DNA of 64,000 nucleotides. Origin: Pratylenchus scribneri (lineage: Eukaryota > Nematoda > Chromadorea > Rhabditida > Pratylenchidae). A program made the translations under genes and the position numbers. Where the stretch lies: the NCBI GenBank assembly GCA_030063045.1, contig JAQSEB010000031.1:868001-932000 (forward strand), read 5' to 3'. The notes under the pieces are model-generated. The model was not told where the DNA came from and did not search any database. It was given only the letters and a program-made list of their open reading frames with translations. Positions 25,441 through 38,217 of this stretch are shown here, piece by piece (position 1 is the stretch's first letter; every line of letters starts with the position of its first letter).

Positions 25441-26336
25441 ATGGAGGTTAATAAATAATTTTATAAATTAATTTCTGTTCTGAATTTGTAGGAATTTTCA
25501 TCGGCCACATTTCCGCTTTATCATTATCAATATAGAATTATTTTGATTGGTGATTCTACAGTGGGAAAAAGTTCGCTGTTGAGATATTTTACTGAAGGAA
25601 GGAATGCAGAAATAAGTGATCCAACCGTGGGGGTAGATTTTTATGCCAGGTTTTTGCCCCATTTAATAATTCAATTTAAATAAATAAATTAAAGAATGGT
25701 GGAGATAAAGCCGAATTATCGAATTAAATTGCAACTTTGGTTAATTTATCAATTAATTACATTTTACAATAAAATTCAGGGATACGGCCGGTCAGGAGAA
25801 ATTTCGATCTATTACCAGGTATTCATTTTTGAGGATTATTTTTTTTATCATTCATTAATTCGCAGATCATATTACCGAAATTCGGTTGGAATTATTGTGG
25901 TCTATGATATCACAAAACGCCGCACTTTTGAACATGTTCCGGATTGGATTGAGGAAGCAGAAGCAAACCTTGGTGGACCGGATCCATCGCAACTTGTTTT
26001 TCTTCTCGTCGGACATAAAGCAGATTTAGAGGGAAAAAGAGAAGTTCTTTATGAAGAAGGCGAATATTTGGCAAAACACCGGAAAATCAAATTCGTCGAG
26101 ACTTCTGCGCTCACTGGCGAAAATGTGAATGTATGTAAATTTATCAATCCGATAATTAATTTTTATTATTTAAGGAGGCCTTTTCATTAATTGCACGAGA
26201 AATAAATGCTCGCTTTGAGACGGGAAAATTGAGGATTGGTGAAGGATGGGATGGCATCAAAAGTGGCCTTGTTCGAACACAATCGATTACATTATCCGAT
26301 ATTCAAGATAATTCATCATCCCAATGCTATTGCTAA
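25441..26336 (+). CDS. rab-39: Rab39-like small GTPase
   Basis: Rab39 acts in endosomal/Golgi traffic and autophagy. ATG GAG is followed by a short intron and then YRIILIGDSTVGKSSLLRYF (P-loop GDSTVGKS), DPTVGVDFYA (switch I), LWDTAGQEKFRSITRSYYR (switch II), and VGHKADL in place of the usual NKxD, with H for N, as in Rab39. Next come ETSALTG (SAL box) and a hypervariable tail ending SSSQCYC, a CXC prenylation signal. DTAGQE spans an intron whose removal keeps frame. The unusual GHKAD guanine-specificity motif is a known Rab39 feature and supports the assignment over Rab2 or Rab14. Confidence 0.93.
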
Positions 26337-26494
26337 TTTAATTATTTTATTCATCATTCAATAACCATTTGCCTCCAATAATAATTCAATAAAATTTTAT
26401 GCTTGGATTTTATTTATTTAATTTATTTATTTGAATGTTTTTTGTCTGATGTGAATTTTTATTCGATCGAATTGGCACCATTCATTCATAAAAG

Positions 26495-28244
26495 TCAGAG
26501 TAAATTTCGGACATCCCAAATCATAATGACACGGTCATAGCCCACGGTCACGAGTCGTTGTTTTTGTTCGTCAAAAGCCATTTCAATTATTCCTTGCCGC
26601 AAATCATTGGTGATGGCAAGCGGAGTTAAGCTGGAATAAAATAAAATTAAAAAGAACATTTAAAGAATTATACTTGAATTGGTCGGGAAAGTTTTGCATT
26701 TTGCCATGACAAGTTTTGCAAATTCTGATCGGCTTTTCAAATCCCATGGCCGGAAAAATTGTGAAATTATTGCAACAATCTAAAATAATAATAAACATTA
26801 ATTTTAATTTGAAATTATTACTTGAACAGACGGATTGACCGCAAGTCCTGCAGTGATGTCTTCGAACTCCAACAATCTTAAAAATATAATTTATTTTTTA
26901 TTTTAAATCGAATAAATGTTTATTACCTTTCTATCCCACATATCCTTCAAATTCCAAAAGAATGGTTGGTCACAAATTTCACATTTGTCCGAATCCCTCC
27001 ATGCCGGTGCTGTAATTCTTTTCGTTTCCATGTCCCAACACATTAGCCGGCCACTTTCATCAGCAGAAAATAAACGACGGGGATTTTGTTTCCCCAGGCC
27101 CAATTTTGTCAATTTGGAATTGTGACCGCTGAAAAATATTAATTTTTTATTAAATATTTTTCAAATTTAAACTTCAATTCGTAGCAATTTCCACGCCTTC
27201 CTCCAATGTCCCATACAATTATTAAAGAATCAGTACTGGCAGAATAGAGAAGTTGGTTTGCAGAATCCCATGCCAAATCAGTAATTGACCCTTCAATAAT
27301 TAGTTTTTGTGTACAATTTGCCATTTAAATCCATCACCTGTATGGGCGTTGAGTTTGCTGATGAGTTGCGGCTGGAATGTTCCCTCAATGAGACGCAAAA
27401 CATAAACATTGTTGGAATAATCTCCGATAAATATAAATGAAGTATCTTCATCAAATTCCATTGCCGTACAAGGCGAAGAAGCGCAATAACTTCCTAAATA
27501 TTATTCGATCAATAATTCGGCTAATATTCTTTTAAATACCAATTTTTTTGGTTGTTGTTGTGCAATGCCAAACAATGGTTTTGTCTTTAGAGCAGCTGAC
27601 AATGTATGAATGTTTGCGTGAATATCCCAATCTAAAGAATAAATAATTTCTAATTAGTAAACCACCACTTACCCAGTGACTGTACTGGTGTGCGAAGGCC
27701 ATTGTCGTTTAAAAGAAATACTTAAATTAATTCATTAGATTAAAATCAAATAATAATTTGAAAATACCTGTTCAAATCATTTTCGATGGAATACTCATAA
27801 ACAAGTCCATTCACAAATCCAACAAATATCCTGAAAATATAGATTAATCATTTGTTATCTAGTAAATGATTTACAGATTATTGGAATTTTCGTAATATAA
27901 TTTGGTCGGTATATTTGGCAAGTCTTGGACAATAGAAGGCTTAAAAACGAATTTCACATTTAATCTATCAAATTATTCATACCCAATATTGGCCGGATTC
28001 ACGCTTCAGCAAAACTCGGAGAGATTTATCCTCGTTTATTGTCAATAAGCCATCATCCTGCGGGAATATGCATATCCCAGTAATTCTTCCGCCAAGTTGA
28101 CCCTCAATTTTTTGTGATAACTCTAAAAAAAATTAATAATTCATTATTTAATTGTAAAGAACGTTTATAATAACCTAATTTAGCATTTTCTCCAAGGCTA
28201 CTTGTGGTCATTGAAGGGTGATGTTCATTAATTATAGCTGCCAT
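26495..28244 (-). CDS. WD-repeat and FYVE-domain protein (WDFY1/2-like)
   Basis: WDFY1/2 are early-endosomal adaptors that bind phosphatidylinositol-3-phosphate through FYVE. Seven WD repeats run from [12 protein letters not shown] through blocks such as [33 protein letters not shown] and [11 protein letters not shown]. The FYVE finger is inserted before the last repeat, as in the vertebrate proteins. It has [11 protein letters not shown], the signature [16 protein letters not shown] and RICKTCH, so all eight zinc ligands are present. The last blade ends [10 protein letters not shown] at the stop 26495. About nine short introns interrupt the gene. It is divergent from the FCHO gene across 356 bp. 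Confidence 0.95.
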
Positions 28245-28600
28245 TAAATATTTATAAATTAATTATTTGAATTTTGCATCTACAAATATTGAATGATAAA
28301 AATCAAAAAATATCAAAACTTTCTCAAAAATTAAATCCTAAAATCCAATCCAACCATTTCTTTTTGGAAAATTGAATAAAAAAAAATTATTAACATTTAT
28401 GAATTCATTATTTTTATAAACCGCATCGAATGGATTCCATTCCACCATAAAATTATTATTTTTAGATTTTTGACACTTTTTATTAATTTCCGTTTGACAA
28501 CAAGTTAAATTGACATTGACAATTGACATAAAAAAATTCACATTTTTCAACTTATATTAATTGATTCTTTTCTTCCATACTCCACTTCCACTCCATTTCA

Positions 28601-31600
28601 ATGGCGCTTGTTGATTATACGGCACATTTTTGGGTAAAAACATGAATATTAATTACAATAATGTAACTTTTTAAGGGCGAGAAATGCATAGGTTACAATG
28701 TACTTTATGACAATATGAAGAAAGGAGAAGAAACGGTTCAAGAATTTGTGAATTTTCTCAAAGAAAGGATTGGAATGGAGGAGGATATTCTCAAATGCCT
28801 TGGAAAGAACTTAAACAAGGTTTACATATAATATTTTCTGATCAAAATGAATTACATAATTTAGACCAATACATACATATCAAATAATGGTTCCTTTGTA
28901 GATGCTTGGAAATTGACCAAAAATACATTAGAACTTTGGACAGGTAAATATCATCATAATATTTGCAATATTTGGAATTTAAGAAATACAAAAAACAATG
29001 CTGAAAAATTTGAATGAACTTTCAAAAGACACAATTCGATATCAAGAAGAATTAACAAAGATGCGAAAACGATCGAAGGATGTGGACACATTGGAGGCAA
29101 TAAATTTGATGCAAACCACAACAACATGCCTCCAAAAAGTCAAAATTCATTATTTAATAAATTATTTATTGAAATTTTAGGCAAAAGAAACATATAATCA
29201 ACGCTGCGCAGAGGTAATTCAATTGAAGAATAACAATGAATGGAATGCGACAAATACAAAAGAATATTTAAAAGTTGGTTTTATATTTAATTAATATATT
29301 TTTTAATTTGATTATTATTGAAGATTAGACACAAATTGAATAAATCACATGAAGAATATCGAAATTATATGGAAAAATATGGCCAAATCAGGGATATTTA
29401 TGAGGAGAAAATGTTGCGAGCAGCAAAGACATTCCAAGAAAATGACAAAACACATTTAATCCAAATGAAAAGTTTTTTTTTTTCATTGATAATAATTAAA
29501 TGCCGAACATAATTTAGGATTTTTTATGCAATTGACAAAATATTTGGAAGATGGGCATTGTGCCCAGGCACAAATCAGTGCCGATCTTCGTCAAAATATG
29601 GAAAATATTGACATTGAGGAAATTATGCTGCGATTTGTGGAGGAAAAGGGCACCGGAATGGAATTGCCACGTTTGTTTTTTTATTCCATTTTATTGTTAA
29701 TATTTATTTTAGGAAAACATAATTGGACCGAGGCGGATGAATTGCCCCCAGATTTGGACATTGTTTCCGCCGGAATTCATTCCCAATCTTCCTCAAATTC
29801 CTCTGCAATTGTTCATCATTCCACCGCCCAACACCCACCACCAAATGTGAATGATTTATTGGGCTTGGATGATACTTGGATTTCGGCTGGGGCGAATAGT
29901 TTTTTTGGCAGTACAAAATCATCGAATAATCAAATGGCCATTGAAGACAGAATTGGAGGAGTATTCGACAATAAATCGGGGGACAGTGATTCGGAAAGGC
30001 ATTCAGAAATTGGCGGCCAAAATTCATCCGGAACGGGTCAATCCGTCGGAGGCAATTCATCAATTTCAAATATGCCTCAACAAATCTCCTCCTGGCTTGG
30101 TCGACAAAAATTGCCACATTGGCGGCTGAAAAAACATTCAGCATCGCAATCGAGTTTACCGAATGCATCCGAAAATATTGAGCCACAAACGGCAACGACA
30201 AATTCAGAATTTTCCAAAAGTTATGGAGAAGTAAAAGGTAAAATATTTGATTTTAATTTATTTTAATTTTGTAATAAATTATTCCAGGGAATAATAGTTT
30301 TTTGAAGCGATATCAAAAAAGGAATATGAAAAGTTCAACTGGCGATTTGACACAAATATCCCAACAACAGAAAATGTAAATTTATATAAAATTAATTAAT
30401 TATTAATTTATTTATATTAATTTAGTCAAAATGAAATGAAAACATCAATTGTTCGAAATCCATTGGAAGAATTTGGCCCCCCTCCGCCGTTGCCATCCAC
30501 TGAACCGCCCAGTCTGCTCGAATTCAATGCAAAGCCAATATCCAATCAGAATTCATTTCCGCCTCGATGGTCCACGGATAGTTCAACTTCAGGTGGTCAA
30601 TTTTAAATTAAATAATTATATTAAATTTAATTATAGAGGATGAGGCCGAATTTCAACAAACTTCCAAAATTCGTCAATTACAAATAAAACCGTTGAATGA
30701 ATCGCAACAATCAAAATTGAATGTTTCATTGGATGAATTGAGATCGGCCATTGGCCAAATTTCATTGCAAAAAAGTTCAACATTTGAAAATGTGAATTCA
30801 AAAATATCAAAAAAAAAATAAATTAATTTAGGATCCGTGGTCAACAACAGCAAATATTTCGGCTGATGGTTTTTCACAAAGCCAAGGGCCAATTAGGCCA
30901 TCATTGACCGGGGATGCTAATTTTCATCGAAAATTAATGATGAATGGTAAAATAATTAATAAAATATTAAATTCTTATTTTAATTAATTTTAGATTTTGA
31001 TCCAATCACCCCTACGGCGGGAGGAGGGTCGCATGAATTCAGTCATTCTGCGTCAATATTCTCAACCACCGGGAGCATTGCCAGAGCTCGTCCTCGTTCC
31101 CATACCCCACTTCCGGCATTGGCCCCAAAACAATTGTCCACCACCCCACAAATGAATGAAACATTTTCCAATTCTTCCAACGAAAATTCATCAGTTAAAA
31201 TGCGAATTCCAATTACACCGCCATCTTCTTCCTCAATTATTGGTGGTCCATTGCAACAGCAAAAAGTGTCCATCGCAATGGCCATCAACGAATTTTTGCA
31301 TGTTTGGTTCAAAAAAGATGATTCAATTAGGTTTGGAAAATTGAAATTAATCATTTAAATAATTAATTGAATTTAGACAAGAACGAATATTTGGAACAAT
31401 TTTAATTTCCATTCCAATTTCGGCGCTTCAAATTCTTTGCAATTTGTTCGAAACAAATCCACCATTAATTTTTACAATAAAAGGGGTCCAACAAATTAAA
31501 TCATTCAGTCCAAATCAAGTTGGTTTTAATTTAAAAATAAAATATTTATTTTTTAGTCATTTTTTGGTTTGTTCAACCATCAAATTGACAATTCCGATGA

Positions 31601-32305
31601 ATATAAATTTTCAATAGAACGCGAAAAAATATGCAAATTTTTGAAAGAACAAAGAGAAAAATGGCCTCAAGCATCGTTCCACAATGCTGATGTAAAATTA
31701 AAATAAAATTAATTGTAATTAATAATATTATTATAAATTAGTTGGTCCATTATGAATTGGCCAGGGACAAATTGGATTTGACAATTCCATTGACTATGAA
31801 AAGTTATTGGACAAAATTGAAGGAACAAATTGAAATTCGAATTGAATGCGAAGTGAATGGCGAAGCAGTTTTACAAAATGTTAGTTTCACAACAAAATTG
31901 ACAAATGAGGGAACAATTCTTCCATTTTCCATTGTCCATTCTGAACCAAAAGCCAAGTTTGTTTAATTTAAAATAATTAAATAATAATTTAATATAGATT
32001 GGACGTGAATGGAAATATTATCTGGGAATTCAGCGAAATTTGCAGCAAAAAATCACCAAAATTGACAATGAAATGCATTGTGAAATGCCCTGAAGATTTT
32101 AGGATGGTCCCAATGAATACTTTTGTTCAATTTCAAGTTGGATTTAATTTACGAAAAATAAATTCTTCATATTTAAATTTAGATATTGGATGGGATAATT
32201 TCGAATGCAGAAATTAAATTCAATGAAGACAATTATTATACAATGAGCGTTTTCAAAAAGAAAATTATATCGGGAAAATATTTTTGCGAGCCAATTGAAG
32301 ATTGA
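28601..32305 (+). CDS. fcho-1: FCHO-family F-BAR/muHD endocytic protein
   Basis: FCHO proteins nucleate clathrin-coated pits by bending membrane (F-BAR) and opening AP2. The F-BAR domain starts at ATG 28601 (MALVDYTAHFWGEKCIGYNV) and continues over several exons with LYDNMKKGEETVQEF and YEEKMLRAAKTFQENDKTH. A Ser/Asn-rich linker (about 29730-31200), where AP2 activation maps in other species, follows. The C-terminal mu-homology domain starts VSIAMAINEFLHVWFKKDD and ends YYTMSVFKKKIISGKYFCEP before TGA 32303-32305. The final exon is reached by splicing out GTTGGATTT...ATTTAG near 32139-32186, which keeps frame; reading through would stop early at 32217. Most introns are 40-60 bp. Confidence 0.93.
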
Positions 32306-32820
32306 ACAATGAAAAGAGGCAAATCCAAATCCAAGTGCACAAATGAATGAATGAATATAGGCATAATAATAATATTAAAATAAACAAAAGGCATAATTCA
32401 CTTTCTATTCCTAATATATTTTTTATTAATATTATTGTTTTTTATTCACTCATAATTAATTCAATCTGCCATTTGAATGATAATGACCTTCCTCTACAAA
32501 TATTAATTATTATTATTTGCCCAATTTTGGAATTGCTCATCCATCCCAACCCATCCTCCGCATTTGACTCGAACTCAATTTATTATGTGATCGTATAAAA
32601 TTAAAATATTGAAAATATGATTTAAATGAACAATTTATTTAAAATGAATGAAATTATATTTTTATTTATTAATTATTTTGATATTTGTTTAAATGCAAAG
32701 GGCGAAGGGGTAAAAGAACAAAGATTCATTTCCTCTCCCCTTTCCCATGTTTATTCTTCTTTTCCATTTAGCCCAGAAAGAATAAACAAAAACATCCAAT
32801 TTTCCATTCCAAATGTCAAC
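32306..32820. other. Intergenic between fcho-1 and the SPATA20 gene
   Basis: No convincing coding exon is seen; open frames here have no family resemblance and lack splice support. The sequence is AT-rich, with the SPATA20 promoter expected at the right. Confidence 0.45.
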
Positions 32821-35800
32821 ATGAATTTTGTTGTTTTCAGGAAAACGGGAAATTTAATCATTAAAAATACGCCAAAATTCCTCAATTGGCATCAATTTAT
32901 TCCAATAAAAAGGTATGTAAATAATATTAAAATTAATTAAAATTCAATCAATTAATTGCAGAGCATCCCCATTATTGATTTTGGGCAGCATCAGGAAAAT
33001 GTCAGATCAGAAAATGAACAGATTGTCGCAAGAGAAATCCCCATATTTATTGCAACATTCAACAAATCCAGTGGATTGGTTCAAATAATTGATTAAATTA
33101 ATTTACATTTAATTTAATTCATAGGTATCCATGGGGAGAAGAAGCATTTCAGAAGGCAAAGGAATTGAATCGACCAATATTCCTTTCAGGTATTCAATTT
33201 GAATTCAATTTATTGATGAAATAATTTTAAATTTTAGTTGGTTATTCCACCTGCCATTGGTGCCATGTAATGGAGCATGAATCATTTGAGAATGAGGGAA
33301 TTGCCAAAATTTTAAATGAAAATTTTGTGAGTATCAAAGTGGATCGGGAAGAAAGGCCGGATGTGGATAAATTGTATATGTCATTTGTGCAAAGTTTGAC
33401 CGGGGGTGGTGGATGGCCAATGAGTGTTTTTTTGACCCCAAATTTGGAACCAATTACCGGAGGTTGGCTATTAAATTTATTTAAATTGAATTAAATTTAA
33501 AGGAACATATTTCCCGCCTGCCGATTCATATGGCCGTTTGGGATTTCCCACGGTACTGAAAATGATTGCAGAAAAGGTTAAAATTGATTGGGAGAATAAT
33601 AATAAAATTGGAATTTGAAGTGGAAAAATAATGGTGCCGAAATGAGGGAACAAGGGAGGGAATTGGCGGCGGCCATCCGAGAAGGAGTTCAACAAAAATC
33701 ATCAAAAAATATTCCAAATGCGGAAGAAGCAACGGAAAAATGCTTTGAATGGCTTTGCAAAAAATTCGACTCCAAAAATGGAGGATTTGGCGCCGCACCA
33801 AAATTCCCAAAGGCTGGTTGGTTTTTTTTTTTATTTTAATTCAAATAAAATTTTTAAAAAATAAATTTTAGTCGATTTGGATTTTCTTCTTTTTTATTAT
33901 GCCAACAAAAAGGAAACAGAGGAAGCAAAAAAGGCATTGGAAATGCTTCAATTGACTTTTGGCAAAATGTTTGAAGGTGGAATTCACGACCATATTGGCA
34001 AAGGTTTCCATCGATATTCGGTCGATTCAATTTGGCGTGTTCCACATTTTGAGGTTAATTCACAATTATTTTTAAATATAATTTATTAATTAAATTCAGA
34101 AAATGCTCTATGACCAAGGACAATTACTTCGTTCTTATTCAAATTTTAATAAAATTACCGGCCAATTTGGGGATGCAATTTTGGACATTTTTGAATATAT
34201 TCAAACAAATTTGACACATCCGGTTTGTTTCTATTTAATATATTTTTAATAATAAATTTGAATTAAGCTTGGCGGATTTTATAGTGCGGAGGACGCCGAT
34301 TCCCTTCCCAAAGAGGGAGCATCCAAAAAGAAGGAAGGAGCATTTTGTGTTTGGACGAAGGAAGAGGTGGAAAATATTTTGGGTGATAGGCCATGCCGAC
34401 ACAATGAAAATATTTGCCTGGATGAAATTGCCGAAGCCGTCTTCCAAATAATGCCCCAAGGCAATGTTCCATCAAATGCAGACCCACACGGGGAATTGAC
34501 CAACCAAAATGTTCTTCATTTGGTGGATGAAACGAAGATGGAGGAAATTGCCAAAGAAAATAAAATGACCAAAAATGAATTGGCCGAATGCATTTTGGAT
34601 GTGAAAAGATTTTTGGCAGAGGGACGGAAGAAAAGACCAAAACCACATTTGGATAATAAAATAATCACCGCATGGAATGGATTGGCCATTTCTGTAAATA
34701 TTCCATTTAATTAATTAATTATTTATATTTTATTTTTAGGGAATTTGTGCAGCGGCCCAAGCATTTCCAGAAAAACTCGAATTTGTTGAAAGTGCCGAAA
34801 AGGCAGTGAAATTCATTCGGCAAAATTTATTCCAAAATGGAGAATTACTTCGTTCAGTTTATGTGGATGAACAAAATGATGGAAAAATTGTTCAAATGTG
34901 AGTACATTTTAGGGATGAGCTAATTTATATTTATTAATTTAGCAATTCACCAATTCGGGCATTCGCCGATGATTATGCATTTTTGATTGAAGCATTATTG
35001 GATTTATATTCATTGAATTTTGACGAAACATTGCTGGAATTGGCCAATGAATTACAAGAAAAAATGGATACCACCTTTTGGGATGAGGAAAACAATTCCG
35101 GATATTTTATGTCAAGGGCTGATGATCACTCAATAATTTCCCGAATGCAAGATGAACAAGATGGAGCAGAGGTGGGCATTAAAAGTGGACTCAATTTATT
35201 ACTTTTATTCGATTTTAGCCTTGTGCCAATTCCGTTGCAATTTCCAATTTATTGCGACTTTCTGCCATTCTCAATTCCAAACAATTCAAAGAAAAGGCTG
35301 AATATTTAGTGAGGGGTGCCGATCAACGAATCGAAAAATATCCATTCATTTTGCCCAAAATGCTCATTTCCTTGAATGCATTGGCCAATCCACCCATTCA
35401 GGTAAAAATGACTGGTCAAAATATTTTATTAAATTTATTAGATCATTTTGGTTGGCCAAAGTAGCGATGAAAAGACGAAAGGAATGCTTCGAACAATACA
35501 ATCAAAATTCATTCCATTGGGAACTGTGATATTCATTGACAAAGACAAAAAAGGTGGATTGAATTTGGGATGGGAAAAAAACAAATTTAATCAAAAAAAA
35601 ATATTTTAATTAATTAAATCAATTACAATCCAAAACAGATGTTTTCATTCTGATTTGTAAATGTGTTTTTGCCCCATTCTGATTTGTAATTGTGTTTTGC
35701 CCCATTCTGATTTGTAATTGTGTTTTTGCCCCATTCTGATTTGTGTTTTTACCCCATTCTGATTTGTAATTGTGTTTTTGCCCCATTCTGATTTGTGTTT

Positions 35801-37804
35801 TTACCCCATTCTGATTTGTAATTGTGTTTTGCCCCATTCTGATTTGTAATTGTGTTTTTGCCCCATTCTGATTTGTAATTGTGTTTTTGCCCCATTCTGA
35901 TTTGTGTTTTTACCCCATTCTGATTTGTAATTGTGTTTTTGCCCCATTCTGATTTGTGTTTTTACCCCATTCTGATTTGTAATTGTGTTTTGCCCCATTC
36001 TGATTTGTAATTGTGTTTTTGCCCCATTCTGATTTGTAATTGTGTTTTTGCCCCATTCTGATTTGTAATTGTGTTTTTGCCCCATTCTGATTTGTGTTTT
36101 TACCCCATTCTGATTTGTAATTGTGTTTTGCCCCATTCTGATTTGTAATTGTGTTTTTGCCCCATTCTGATTTGTAATTGTGTTTTTGCCCCATTCTGAT
36201 TTGTAATTGTGTTTTTGCCCCATTCTGATTTGTAATTGTGTTTTTGCCCCATTCTGATTTGTAATTGTGTTTTTGCCCCATTCTGATTTGTAATTGTGTT
36301 TTTGCCCCATTCTGATTTGTAATTGTGTTTTTGCCCCATTCTGATTTGTAAATGTGTTTTTGCCCCATTCTGATTTGTAATTGTGTTTTGCCCCATTCTG
36401 ATTTGTAATTGTGTTTTTGCCCCATTCTGATTTGTGTTTTTACCCCATTCTGATTTGTAATTGTGTTTTTGCCCCATTCTGATTTGTGTTTTTACCCCAT
36501 TCTGATTTGTAATTGTGTTTTGCCCCATTCTGATTTGTAATTGTGTTTTTGCCCCATTCTGATTTGTAATTGTGTTTTTGCCCCATTCTGATTTGTGTTT
36601 TTACCCCATTCTGATTTGTAATTGTGTTTTTGCCCCATTCTGATTTGTGTTTTTACCCCATTCTGATTTGTAATTGTGTTTTGCCCCATTCTGATTTGTA
36701 ATTGTGTTTTTGCCCCATTCTGATTTGTAATTGTGTTTTTGCCCCATTCTGATTTGTAATTGTGTTTTTGCCCCATTCTGATTTGTGTTTTTACCCCATT
36801 CTGATTTGTAATTGTGTTTTGCCCCATTCTGATTTGTAATTGTGTTTTTGCCCCATTCTGATTTGTAATTGTGTTTTTGCCCCATTCTGATTTGTAATTG
36901 TGTTTTTGCCCCATTCTGATTTGTGTTTTTACCCCATTCTGATTTGTAATTGTGTTTTTGCCCCATTCTGATTTGTGTTTTTACCCCATTCTGATTTGTA
37001 ATTGTGTTTTGCCCCATTCTGATTTGTAATTGTGTTTTTGCCCCATTCTGATTTGTAATTGTGTTTTTGCCCCATTCTGATTTGTAATTGTGTTTTTGCC
37101 CCATTCTGATTTGTGTTTTTACCCCATTCTGATTTGTAATTGTGTTTTGCCCCATTCTGATTTGTAATTGTGTTTTTGCCCCATTCTGATTTGTAATTGT
37201 GTTTTTGCCCCATTCTGATTTGTAATTGTGTTTTTGCCCCATTCTGATTTGTGTTTTTACCCCATTCTGATTTGTAATTGTGTTTTGCCCCATTCTGATT
37301 TGTAATTGTGTTTTGCCCCATTCTGATTTGTAATTGTGTTTTGCCCCATTCTGATTTGTAATTGTTTTTTTGCCCCATTCTGATTAGTAAATGTATTTTT
37401 GCCCCATTCTGATTTGTATATGTATTTTTGCCCCATTAAATGTGTTTTGCCCCATTAAATGTTTTTTTGCCCCATTAAAGTGTTTTTGCCCCATTCTGAT
37501 TTGTAATTTTGTTTTTGCCTCATTCTGATTTGTAATTGTGTTTTTTCCCCATTCTGATTTGTATTTTGTAATTGTAATTTTTAGAATTACAATCCAAAAT
37601 TAATCAAAAAAAAACATTAAATTAATCAAATTAAATTCAATTTTTGATTTAGACAAATGGCTGGTTGCCCAAAATGACCATTTAAAGGATTATGAAGGAG
37701 CATACAAATTGGAACGTCCTTGTGTGTTCATTTGCAAGGAAATGGCCTGCGAAATGCCATTATATTCAATAGAGGAATTGAAAAAGAAATTGGATGAAAT
37801 TTAG
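32821..37804 (+). CDS. SPATA20-like thioredoxin-fold/six-hairpin protein (DUF255)
   Basis: SPATA20 (YyaL-type) proteins pair a thioredoxin-like domain with an (alpha/alpha)6 epimerase-like domain; the reaction is unknown. ATG 32821 starts a basic leader ([16 protein letters not shown]), likely mitochondrial. A downstream ATG at 32999 would give a cytosolic form. Family motifs follow in order: [38 protein letters not shown] with the CxxC-type active site, [86 protein letters not shown], and [13 protein letters not shown]. The last exons read [19 protein letters not shown] to ELKKKLDEI (stop 37802-37804). The last intron (35554-37652) is 2,099 bp and filled with a minisatellite, whereas all others are about 40-80 bp. 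Confidence 0.94.
35643..37572 (+). repeat. Minisatellite array (23/28/29-bp units) filling a SPATA20 intron
   Basis: Roughly 70 tandem units are present. The commonest is 29 bp, TTTTTGCCCCATTCTGATTT plus GTAATTGTG. A 28-bp form lacks one T, and a 23-bp form replaces G by A in TTTTTACCCC and ends GTG without TAATTG. The three types recur in an ordered higher-order pattern (29,29,29,23,28 and similar). The right edge (37430-37500) degenerates into short CCCCATTAAATG units. AATTACAATCCAAAA flanks both sides (35621 and 37585). The reverse complement is open in all three frames, giving spurious minus-strand ORFs of up to 230 codons. Confidence 0.97.
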
Positions 37805-38217
37805 ACAAGATTTGATTGATATTCAACCTTTTTGTGGGTTAAAATATAATAAATAATTTTTGAAAAAGAAATTTACCACATTTCGCACATTTTCTTCATA
37901 CCCATTTATTTCATTCATAGCAACAATTGTTTCTCCCACCAAATCCCACATTTCAACTGCTGTTCCCCCAGTTCAAAACTTCCCTCATTTTGCCCAATCA
38001 TTGGAACAGCCCCCTCCCCACCACCCATCTTTTCTTCATGAAATCATTTTCTAGTCTCCAGATGCTCTTCTCCTCCCTTCATCCCATCCACTTCCAACTT
38101 TCTTCAAAATTCGCTAATGGCAGCTGCATTTGCCAATATGTATTTATTTTAAAAAAAGATGATTTGTGTCTAAAATTCAGTAAAAAATAATATTTGGGCC
38201 ATATCCATCTTCATAAA
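37805..38217. other. Intergenic between SPATA20 and the ion channel gene
   Basis: No supported exon is seen. Open frames at 37860-38190 have no splice-consistent connection to the channel coding sequence. The stretch is expected to hold the channel promoter. Confidence 0.45.

Noticed and set aside
35619..37378. Several long minus-strand ORFs (up to 230 codons) with a [15 protein letters not shown] repeat
   Set aside because: They are translations of the intronic minisatellite, open in all three frames because of unit composition; the array lies inside a SPATA20 intron whose removal restores the conserved C-terminus.
35643..37572. CRISPR-like array of spaced repeats
   Set aside because: The units are contiguous variants of one sequence with no unique spacers, in a eukaryotic intron.
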